DNA from: Phragmites australis
Lineage: Eukaryota; Streptophyta; Magnoliopsida; Poales; Poaceae
Assembly (NCBI RefSeq): GCF_958298935.1
Contig: NC_084939.1
Span: forward strand, 8,075,501 to 8,139,500
Direction: 5' to 3'
Length of the DNA stretch: 64,000 nt
This document shows, one piece after another, positions 1 to 8,759 of the stretch. The translations under genes were made by a program, and so were the position numbers. The notes below the pieces were generated by a model. It ran no database searches and had not been told where the DNA came from. It saw only the letters and a list, made by a program, of their open reading frames with translations. Within the stretch, counting starts at the first letter, position 1, and every line of letters starts with the position of its first letter.

Positions 1-303
1 CATCTTTTGCATTACTAAACGGGGAGAAAAATGGGCGAAATTGCATTAGAAAGGGGGAGCTTTTACATTCATTTATACCATTGTGCATTCATGATGAATC
101 CATTGCCAATAAGGGGGAGAGAAAAATGATACAAGGGGGAGTTTTGATTGCTTCTTTTTGGCTTCTGGCTTTTCTTTGCTAAGTGATCTTGTTCTTGTTT
201 TTCTTTGCTTTTTGGATCACTTAGATGTGCTTATTCGCTCTCATGCTTCAACTCTTCCTTTGATCTTCATGTGTGTTGTCAATGGACTCATCAAGGGAGA
301 GAT
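1..303 (+). mobile_element. 3' end of a Ty1-copia internal region
   Basis: Non-coding tail between pol (outside the window) and the 3' LTR. It contains several AAGGGGGAG-type purine tracts (around 52-60, 111-120 and 134-142) and ends in AAGGGAGAGAT at 293-303, the likely polypurine tract directly before the LTR. Such purine-rich tails are usual in SIRE/Maximus-type copia elements. The plus orientation follows from the tract lying upstream of the LTR. No coding sequence is left. The lineage is inferred. Confidence 0.6.
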
Positions 304-363
304 TGAGAAACCAAGTTGAGATGTGCCTTGGTTTGATTTTGATGAGCCATTGACAATGTTTGA

Positions 364-509
364 GTTGTGAAGTGCACCGGAGCATTTCTAGTTGGAGGCA
401 AAACAGATACTGCACACTGGATGGTCCGGTGTTCGGGTTGTGAAGTGCACCGGAGCATTTCTAGTTGGAGGCAAAATAGATACTGCGCACCGGATGGTCC
501 GGTGTATGG
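364..509 (+). repeat. 73-bp tandem duplication in copia U3
   Basis: Two head-to-tail copies, 364-436 and 437-509, each starting GTTGTGAAGTGCACCGG and ending in a GGATGGTCCGGTG block, with only a few differences. Duplications of promoter or enhancer blocks are common in LTR U3 regions. Confidence 0.85.
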
Positions 510-1480
510 GGGAAAGGTGATGCCAAAGAATTTTCTTCAGAGGATAAGTTTTGGTGCCAAATTCAAAGTGATACATCGGATGGTCCAACACTTTGGTTTG
601 TGAACAACAGAAGGTACACCGGACCAATTCTTGCAGAGATGCTGCAAAATGAAGTTTCGTGCAGTTGAACTAACTGGATGTTCCGGTGACTGGAGCCCAA
701 CACACCAGAAGGTTGCACTGAAGTGCTTCCTGCAGAGAACAAATTTTCAGTGCGCAAAATGAAATTCCACTAACCGGATGGTCTGGTGCTCAGAGGGTGA
801 ACACACCGGACCATCCGACATTCACGGTTTTTGTGAGTTATGAGTTCAATTGTTAATTTTGATTTGGACTAACTTGTGCTGGTTTAGAGCTGGAAGAACA
901 TGTTTGCTTGTCTCATGGTGTGCAGGTGATGGATGCATCTTAGCGGTCGACAGTGGGATGATTGGGGCCAAGCGGGTGCTTGGTGCTAGATGATCAAGGA
1001 AGCTAGATGGAGTCAAAGGTGATCTTAGCAGTACATGTGGAGGTCAAGAAAAGCACGAGATGAAGATTGATGAAGACGGAGTGTTGACAAAGTCAAGTGA
1101 ATGGGATGTTGATACAAGTGACAAGGCGTCTTGAGGGATCGGAAGCAAGTGAGACTTACCGGTGTTCAAGATTGCAAGATAGAGGATACACGTCGATATT
1201 AGAGCAATTGCTTGAGGCAAAGCAAGTGGCGGTTAGTCATGCTTTGAGAAGCTGGCTAGGGTTTCGCAGTTTGGTATTAAAACCGTGGGAGAACAGGAGG
1301 TCCACGTGGCATCATCGTGAAGCTTGTATCGAGGTGAAGCTAAGTCGTGAAGAAACCGTGGTCGTTCGATGGATGGAGCAGAATTTGGACCAAAATGCCC
1401 CAGTGGTAGGTAGGAGTGCATTACCGGCTTGGTGTATTTTGGGAAAGAGGAAACTTAAGGGCAAAGGAACCTCTCTAGGC

Positions 1481-1646
1481 CTATAAATGGAGGGGTAGGA
1501 GATTGAGTCAACCATTTAAGAGCCTAGTGATAGTTTCTAGAGGAGATGAGAGGATAGGTTTAGCCTTTATAATAGGTTAGAGATTTTGTAAGAGAAAAAT
1601 GTTTGTAATTTGCCTAAAATAGGGCTAACCTCTGTGCTTAATAAAA
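1481..1646 (+). promoter_or_regulatory. LTR core promoter and poly(A) signal
   Basis: CTATAAATGG at 1481-1490 fits a TATA box and AATAAAA at 1640-1646 fits a polyadenylation signal. The interval between them would be the R region of the LTR. This is assigned by position and motif only. Confidence 0.5.
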
Positions 1647-3601
1647 ATTATTTTCTTGCATATGCTCGTTTTCATCTCCTTCTAGTCTCCCTCTTTTGGT
1701 TCCCTTTGTTTCGATGCAAGTTTTTTTTTTAATTTTCTTGTTGATTTTTGTTTTAGCCTTTGAGTTGCGATTTTTCAACCTTGGGAAGTTGTTCTTCTTA
1801 TTGCTAGAGGCATAAACGTTTATATACTCATGTATTAGAGAGGGTCTTGAATCCTCTTGCCTCTAGACAATCAACTTGGAGAATTCCTTCTTTCGGTGAC
1901 TATCTTTTGCTTTTCTGCACAAGGACACATGGAACGGTCTCAAATAGAGACTATGACTCATATTCCATCCATGGGGTCATGTTACTTTGGAACTTTCTTT
2001 CTTGCTTTGTCTATCTAGAGTTTATGCTTCCGTATGAGCGTTTTTGAGGTGTGTTGGATGAAAATAGGAGAAGACTATCGATTTTGAAAGAAATTTGTTG
2101 AGCCACCTATTCACCCCCTTCTAGTCACCAATCTCGGTCTTACAGTTCTACAGAGAAGAAGATGGGGTAAGTGTCAGGTATGCTAGGTGTTATATTTGCA
2201 AACATGAATTATCTGCAAAGCCCTCAGGTGGAACAGGAGACTTGAAGAGGGACACCATAACTTGCAAGCGAAAGAGTGGAGCAGCCAAGATGCAGACGGT
2301 GTTGTAGTACAACCCCGATAGATCTGTTCATCATTGGGAGTATGACTCTCCCAAATCTCAAAAAGAGCAATGCTGCTTCATTGCAAGAGTGCATCTACCA
2401 CTCAACATCAGTGAGTCTGCTGCATTTGAAGATTACATTAAGCAAGCTCACAATCCTAGATTCACACATATTTCTAGACAGGCAACTACTAGGGATATAA
2501 TAAAATCTACAATACGTATTGTAGCAAGCTTAATGAAATATTGGAAATATGTACATTTTCAGTTGCTTTGACCTCGGACATATAGGTAGGTAGGGCTAGA
2601 TAGGATTATCTTAGTGTGATTACTCATTTTATTAATAATGATTGAGAACTAGAAAAAAGAATAATAGGCTTCCAGTTAATCGACAATACGCATACCAGTG
2701 AAAATATTGCTAAAAACTATCTCAAGTAGTTGAAGACTTTGGGCTCACAAATAAAATATTCTCTATCACTTTAGATAATGCCGGTGCAAACTCTAGAGCA
2801 ATGAATATTTTTACTCCGTTGTTTACTACATATGCTCAATCTTTCTTGTTACATCAACGTTGTACTTGTCATATTATCAATCTTATAGTAAAATCTGGTT
2901 TAAAGAGGTTGGCAGAATACGTAGATGATTTTTGTACTTAAACAAATTTTGTGAACTCCTCTAACCAATGGATTATTGCATATAAGCATTATTGTGTTGC
3001 AATGGGTGTAGTTTGTCATGGACATACCGGTAAGATGGAACTTTACTTTCTTGATGCTCAAAAATATTATCCCATGTAAGAGCATATTTGGTGTGTTTAT
3101 TCATACACACTATCATCAGCATAGGGTCAAACTTTACTCATAGTAGCGCATTGGTATGTTGCCGAAAGGATACTAGAGTTTCTTGAATTTTTTTATGATT
3201 CAACTGTGAGTTTATCAGGAATTTGTTACCCAACATCTTGTTTAGTAGTGCATAATATTTTTGAAATTGCTAATCATTTAAACAGCTATGAAAATGAAAA
3301 TCTTCTAAGAGATTGTGTAGTTCCTATGAAATCTAATTTTTTAAAATATTAAAAATAAATTTCTTTGTTGTCTGACTTTACCTTTATTTTAGATCCTAGA
3401 GCTAAAATTGCAGGTGTCTGTAGAGTTCTCACAATTATAAGTGATGCGCTTGACCACGATTATTCTACTTATTATACTAATATCTGTTCTAAGTTATTCA
3501 ATGTTTATAGTAAATATAAAACAAAGTATGTCGGAGCTCACCTGCAACGACCTCCACTAGGATCCACAACAAGTAAGAAGATGACTCGTGGGGAAAATAT
3601 T

Positions 3602-4741
3602 GGGTTAATTAGATCCATGCCATTATAAATTTATCATTTTTGAAATATACCACTACAAAGGGTTAAATTGGATCAGCGCCATTATAATTTTTCTCTAGTC
3701 TGAAACATGCCATTGATATACGTATTTTGCATGTATTGTACACGTATTGGACATAAATGCCCATAACTTCAACCTACCATATCTCTCATCTCCCTAGCTG
3801 CTCCTCTCCATGAAGCTGGCCACGCCGGTGGACTCGCCGTCACCGCCATCCACATCGCTCTCCTCCTCGGCTCCCACAACCCACACCCTGCACCGAGATG
3901 GCACTCCTGGGAGCACAGTGCCGACCATGGCAGCGGTACTATCTAGCCCCGATGGTGGCAAATGGTGCAATGGTGTGGACCAGGATAAGCAGCAGGAGCA
4001 TCAGTGCGCACACACGAACCCTTTTGAGACACTCACGACCCACAACGATGACCGGAACGCACTTTGCAATGGTGTATGGTGGCGGCCATACCGCAATGGT
4101 TCGATCCAGCATGACGGTGGTGAACAATGGCTCAATAGGCAAGACCAAGGGCACCTAAAGCATCTACGTTGGCATGCGAACTCAATGGCATTCCTCTTGG
4201 ACGATGGGTCTGGCCGAAACATAGCTAGCAATAGGCACAGAGGCAGCGACAGTGGGTGGTTCACATGGACAGGCATGCTGGTGTTGGGCCCAAGCAAAAC
4301 TGGCGTGTGCATAACAAAGAGAAGGGCATAGGGAAGCTCATCGTGCACTGGGTTGGCTGGGGAAAGCTTCGCAGTAGCAGTTCATCAGCATGGCCGAACT
4401 GAAGCCATCGGAGTTGGGGAAGAAAGCAATGGCGCGATTGTGTTGCTCTGCTCAGTTCGGTTGGGAAGGAGAGAGGCCAGTGCCGCTCGCATCCTCCTTT
4501 GCCTCGACCGCCGGTCATGCCGCTTGGATCTAGACTCGCCTGGTGGCGGCCATGGCGGATGGGGAAGGGACTAAGGAAATGGAGTGGTTGGAGGAGAAGA
4601 CGAGGGCATTATGTTCCATTTTTTGTAAAATGGCATGTTTCAAATAGACACCAAATAATAATGGCATGCTTCTAATTTTGACCTTTGCAGTGTCATATTT
4701 CAAAACCAGAGAATTTATAATGGCATGAATCTAATTAACCT
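3602..4741. mobile_element. Pack-MULE-like non-autonomous element
   Basis: Terminal inverted repeats start GGTTAATTAGATCCATGCC at 3603 and end with the matching inverted sequence at 4740. Similarity continues inward for roughly 125 bp at about 70-75% by eye. The flanks GAAAATATT (3593-3601) and AAACATATT (4742-4750) are a 9-bp duplication with two mismatches, the length made by Mutator-like elements. The hAT reading is interrupted exactly here and resumes after it, confirming an insertion. The interior (about 3780-4600) is far more GC-rich than the ends, as expected if host gene sequence was captured. Confidence 0.7.
3810..4331 (+). other. GC-rich cargo with a 173-codon open frame
   Basis: This open frame lies inside the Pack-MULE-like element. 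The product begins with a Ser/Pro/Thr-rich stretch (SPSPPSTSLSSSAPTTHT) and has no domain I recognise. Other frames are open for 70-115 codons over the same DNA, which is common in GC-rich sequence and weakens any coding claim. The sequence may be a captured exon or untranslated fragment of a host gene; the source cannot be told from this window. Confidence 0.25.
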
Positions 4742-5160
4742 AAACATATTTGGTGAACGTTCTTCATCAAAAAGTTTAGAGTCTTCCTCACGATCGTCTA
4801 TGAGCGTCAGAATTCTAGCATCCAGTGGGGAGCTAACAGAATTCATCGGCATTGACGTTAAAACAAGATAAATTCAACATACTGCAATGATGGCACCAGC
4901 ACAAGATGAATTATCCAGTGTTTTCATTATTAGCAAGAGATTTGTTAATAGATCTCTATATCTAAACTTTCTTCGGAGGCTGCATTTAGTCTTACTGGAA
5001 GGATAATCGAAGAGAGAAGATCAGTCTCACAAGTGAGATGGTGAAAATACTAACCATAGTAAAAGATTAGAAATAAGCTGAAGCGCGAATACAACACACT
5101 GCAGATAATACTAAACTTGAAGATTCATTAAAAAATTTATATCTAAATGTTGATGAGAAC

Positions 5161-5430
5161 TTGTAATTTTTAATTTTTTTAGCTAGGTTGTACTCTCTTT
5201 TTTTCCTTTGCTTGAAAGGGTTTTAATAAGACAATCTATCAATAAAGCTTATTTTTAGAATTAATTATATGTTCCTATTATTTCTAATCTTTTATGTTTT
5301 TTTATTTTTTTTAAAACGATCTGTCACCCCTCTCGTCTTGGCCTATAAATAGCTACCATTCCAAACTCCCAGTGACCCATGGGCCACCCATATATCTTTT
5401 TCTACTTGATAGCCAGTAGCCACTTATCTA
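5161..5430 (+). other. 3' non-coding part of the first hAT
   Basis: The stretch is AT-rich. Its 5163-5260 part (TGTACTC...TTTAATAAGACAATCTATCAATAAAGC...) is closely related to 5940-6020 of the second hAT copy, so it is the 3' untranslated or subterminal part of that family. The rest to 5430 holds nothing I can name. Confidence 0.5.
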
Positions 5431-5684
5431 CTCCCTCCGATTGCAAATATAGGTCGTTTTAGACTTGTACATCAGGATTAAGAAAGTAAATCAAATGAAC
5501 TTGTTGCCCTTTATTTATTCTGCACTAGAAAAGATAACTCATTCATTTGTGATAGTGGTAGCATTTATTAAACAAGGACAAGACAGGAACAAAAGAGAAA
5601 AAAATGCATAAAAGTTTGATATTGACTTATATTTAGAGAATAGTTGAGAGAGCTAAAACGACCTATATTTGCAACTAGAGGGAG
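5431..5684. mobile_element. Stowaway-type MITE
   Basis: An inverted-repeat element of about 254 bp flanked by TA on both sides (5429-5430 and 5685-5686). It starts CTCCCTCCGATTGCAAATAT and ends with the near-perfect inverse, with repeats of about 32 bp (the right arm differs around CAACTAGAGGGAG). The CTCCCTCC end and TA target fit the grass Stowaway/Tc1-mariner MITEs. It has no coding capacity. Confidence 0.85.
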
Positions 5685-5699
5685 TACTTCAATAAATCA

Positions 5700-6040
5700 A
5701 TTCTATATTTCTATTCATAGATCAAGACAACTAGAACTCGTGTGCATAGTCACCGGTATGACAATATTTTGAAAAGAAATTTAGAGAAATAAACGAGGAA
5801 CATATAAAATTTGTTAAGTGTAATATATGCAGCTATGAATTATATGCTAAGTCTACAAATATAACGAGACACTTGAGGAAGAATATTACCTATTGCAAGA
5901 AAAAAAATATAGAGTTCCTGATAAAATCATATAATTTTTAGAACATATGTTGTACTTTTTTCCTTCTAACAGAAAGATTTTTAATGAGACAGTTAATCAA
6001 TAAAGTTTATTTTTATCTATTTTTTATAATATTTTTGATT
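5700..6040 (+). pseudogene. Internally deleted hAT derivative
   Basis: The frame around 5800-5920 reads IKFVKCNICSYELYAK followed by a Thr-Arg-His and Lys/Cys block: a BED zinc finger like the one at 2170-2275. It runs almost directly into an AT-rich segment (5925-6020, TGTTGTACTTTTTTCC...) that matches the 3' non-coding end of the first hAT at 5163-5260. The catalytic core and dimerisation domain are missing. It is best read as a deletion derivative of the same or a closely related family. Subterminal sequence may continue to about 6260. Confidence 0.65.
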
Positions 6041-6953
6041 TTTTAATTTTGTAACTATTTTTTTATTTTTAAATACTACCGGACCGATTAACCCAGCTGT
6101 GTCTATTCAGCCTCGTCATGTTAGCGGACTGACCGTGGCGCTACACCGTAACCGTGTCCCATCCGTAGACCTTAGAGCATGACACGAGGACTAACAATGA
6201 CATGACCGTTACAGATACCGATCATGTCACTGGAACCGTGCTGAGCCGGTCCATTTAATTATCACTGCCAACACCTGCCATTTCACGTCGTCTCTAGAGA
6301 CAGGAGAGAGGAGAGACAGTGGTGGAAAGAGTCCAAAGGGATCACGTGAAAAGGGCGGTGCGATCCAATCCAATTTCTCTTGTGGGGCCCGCGCTTTTAC
6401 ACCGTGCTCCCCACGAACGAGCTGACACGTGGAAGCGACAAAAAAGAAGTGGTGCGTGAGTTTCGGAAAGGCTGGGTCGCGGCAGCACGCTGCGCGTGGA
6501 GCTCGCGATAGGAATTTCGCTTCTCATCAGCCTACCGGACCTGATCCCAAATCTGAATGTAATGATAATGCTCAGGGCCTACACCTAGAATCTGCGATGC
6601 TGTCTTTGGAGCTGCACGAATCTAACAGAAACAATATGGCATTTGATTATATGCAGACATTCTGAATCAATAATCATATAGGAGTACTGTTAAACAGTAC
6701 TAAATGTACAGAGTAGAGTCGAATCCAGTCCAATCTTCCCTGCAGGTAGTGTCATGTCCTGATCTCCCGTGAAGGGGGAACCAGCGAGACACAACGGTAG
6801 AATGCAGAGGATCTTAGGAAAAAAGCAAGAACATGCTGTTGAGAAGAGCAGATAGAAGTTTGGGGGAGGAGGTCTAATTCACTTTTTCAACCATAGCATT
6901 ACTATGTTACAACGTCCTCTTCGATATAAGGGCAGAACGCAGCCCGACCTAAG
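6041..6953. other. Unassigned stretch with two G-boxes
   Basis: 6060-6260 may be hAT subterminal sequence (repeated CCGTGTC/GACACG and CCGGTCC motifs). 6290-6530 is GC-richer and contains two CACGTG G-box cores (6343-6348 and 6426-6431), so it may be a relic of a host promoter. I see no convincing reading frame. The short open frames here overlap on both strands and match nothing I recognise. Confidence 0.35.
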
Positions 6954-7086
6954 CCTTTTTTTTTTTTCGGATTAAAAATTTAAATAAATAGATTCTCCGT
7001 AGAAAAAATTACAAAACTAGACGCCTGCAGTCCCCGAGAGGGCTGCAGTTCTCTGAAAGGGCGGTTAGCCCTCTTGCCGCTCTCTG
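6954..7086 (+). repeat. MULE 1 left terminus, outer copy
   Basis: A T-run is followed by CGGATTAAAAATTTAAATAA, a block like GATTCTCCGTAGAAAAAATT, then CTGCAGTCCCCGAGAGGGC and GGGCGGTTAGCCC. This matches the inverse of 14750-14890. The exact first base is unclear because of the T-run. Confidence 0.7.
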
Positions 7087-7230
7087 AGGTATTTTTATAT
7101 TTTTTGGATTAAAATTTTAAATAAATAGATTTTTCGTAGAAAAAATTGCAAAACTAGGTGTAGGTAGGCCCAGAAAGGGCGGTTAGGCCCCTTACCGCCA
7201 TCTGAGAGGGTGGTAAGGGCCTTTTTTTCC
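7087..7230 (+). repeat. MULE 1 left terminus, inner copy
   Basis: A second copy of the terminal sequence follows the first head to tail: TTTTTGGATTAAAATTTT, then GTAGAAAAAATTGCAAAACT, then GGGCGGTTAGGCCCC. Its leading GAGGTATTTTTATATTTTTT resembles the inverse of the right end better than the outer copy does, so this may be the original left end. Confidence 0.7.
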
Positions 7231-7562
7231 CGAAAATTGTCAAATTTTGTGTATTTCATAAAATAAAAAAATGGCTTTAAGAAAATTTGGATTAAAATTT
7301 GGAGTAGGTTATGTAATAGTCGGAGAATAAAAAATCAGTAATTAGCACTCACAGCATATTACGTGGGTATGGGATGCGAACGACGACAAATATAGTATTA
7401 AACATAGGGTGAAAATATTACATAAGGCTGTAACCACGACGACACAACGAGAAAACAAAGGTGGCATGTACGGTTCGCACTATGACCTACTTATTAGTGC
7501 GCCGATCCTAATCATAACATGTCTTAGGGAGTGAAAGTATGTTGGGTTACATTAGATACTCT

Positions 7563-8160
7563 CTACTGAGTGCATCTAGGATATTTTCCGTTTCGGAGGG
7601 TATCGGGACCTGCCGCCTTAGCACGGCGGGCTCTCTCCCGCTTCCTTGCCCTCTTAGCCTTCCGAGCCTGAGCCACGATATGGTCGTGCGCCGCCTTCCT
7701 CATGCGCTCTTCTTCCTCCCGCTTGAGGTGAAGTTCCTCTTGTTGTTGCTCGTACTCCTGACGTGCGTACGCTTCCCTTCTCCACCTCATGTTTATGTCG
7801 ACCCACTGCTTCTGTTCCTCATTTTGCTCATTGTCGAGCCACTGAATAAAATCACAGAGCGGTGGAGGGGACTGAACAAATAGAACAAGATGAGCGGTTA
7901 GTAAAACAGGGTGCGAAATCGGCAGAGATGAGGCTGATATTTGTTGTTATACCGGTCGATACTCATATGTTGCATGTTGAGGCTTGTCATACTCGTAGTT
8001 GGCACACATGAAGAAGCGTAGCCCATAAGTATATGAGATGTCCTGCGACTCGCGGAGCTTGCAAAGGTCACCACAGAAGTACATTGGTGGTTTGATACCT
8101 TGAGGTACGGTAGTCCCCCCCATATTTCTTTGGTGGGCTTGGTGGAGCTGAGGAAGACAT
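7563..8160 (-). pseudogene. GRF-type zinc-finger protein of MULE 1
   Basis: A two-exon gene downstream of the PMD gene on the same strand. The start ATG at 8160-8158 gives MSSSAPPSPPKKYGG, then a one-base shift in a G-run near 8116 moves the frame. Exon 1 continues PPMYFCGDLCKLRES and GLRFFMCANYEYD, then meets a clean GT-AG intron (7952-7872) in phase 0. Exon 2 begins SPPPLCDFIQWLDN and runs into a charged helix (EYEQQQEELHLKREEEERM) and a basic Arg/Lys/Ala tail, with a stop at 7563. The spacing Cys-x4-Cys, Gly-x-x-Phe-Phe-x-Cys, Cys-x-Phe-x-x-Trp-x-Asp fits the GRF zinc finger (PF06839), a nucleic-acid-binding fold. What it does for the element is unknown. Only the G-run shift argues against function. 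Confidence 0.65.
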
Positions 8161-8759
8161 TGCACTTGAGAGATATGAGAAATGAGTGGTGCTCAACATA
8201 GGAGGTTCGGATATTTATGGTTAGGGGAGGCAGGAGCATTGGATTCGCTCTTGAAGAAAGGAGTGAGTGCAGGGGCTCAGATGGTGGCAGGAGCATTGGA
8301 TTCTATCTTAAAGAATGGGAAAGTTGTGTCACTGATGATGGTCAGAGATTCCACATTTATTGGTACCTATTTTGTCATTTATTGTTTGGAAAAAGTTGTC
8401 CAATGTTGTCACTTCTTGTCTAAAGCCTGTGCAAGGAGGCATGTGTTATCATGTCATGGTTAAAGTTCAGTAGTGTGGTCACTTCGTGATTAAAGTTATA
8501 CTCCTAACAGAGTAAGCGAGATGTCACTCGTTGCATAAGTAGTTTTGTAAGATATAATGACGATGATAGAATGTAGCGTGTGGTCATGTCGGATTAAGAA
8601 ATGCAACTAGGATGCCATCGTTTTGGAATATGAAATGCAGTTACGACATGCTAAATGGACCATAAAGAGTAAACGTGTCTGAAGACGTAGGAGTACATCG
8701 CGAAGCGAATATGCATATGTAAGTTACAACAAATCTAAAATTCTACTGCTGCCTCCCCC

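Larger units (their letters stand above)
304..2144 (+). repeat. Copia 3' LTR (SIRE/Maximus-like)
   Basis: The LTR starts TGAGAAACC directly after a polypurine tract and ends CGGTCTTACA, about 1.84 kb. Its far end reads AGCCACCTATTCACCCCCTT, a phrase typical of the 3' edge of SIRE/Maximus-type LTRs. U3 (304 to about 1510) contains several copies of the GGATGGTCCGGTG motif. A TATA-like box lies at 1481-1488 and a poly(A) signal at 1640-1646. The sequence beyond 2144 is hAT coding DNA with no primer-binding site, so this is the 3' copy and the element landed in a hAT transposon. The 5' LTR is outside the window, so the target duplication (expected GTTCT) cannot be checked. Confidence 0.75.
2145..5160 (+). 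pseudogene. hAT transposase, decayed and split
   Basis: This is a degenerate hAT-superfamily transposase, the cut-and-paste DNA transposase that acts in the nucleus. In order: a BED zinc finger near 2170-2275 (CYICKHELSAKPSGGTGDLK); a region like the hAT amino-terminal domain (about 2330-2530); the RNase H-like core with LDNAGANSRA near 2770-2800 and RCTCHIINLIVKSGLKRL near 2855-2905; DPRAKIAGV near 3390-3415; and the C-terminal dimerisation domain (SEAAFSLTGRIIEERR, about 4970-5020). Several stops and frameshifts break it, for example near 2940, so it cannot be functional. A Pack-MULE-like element splits it at 3602-4741 between the middle region and the dimerisation domain. Its 5' end was replaced or pushed out of view by the copia LTR. 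It is closest to plant DAYSLEEPER/RICESLEEPER-type or Tip100-type hATs; I cannot decide between them. Confidence 0.85.
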
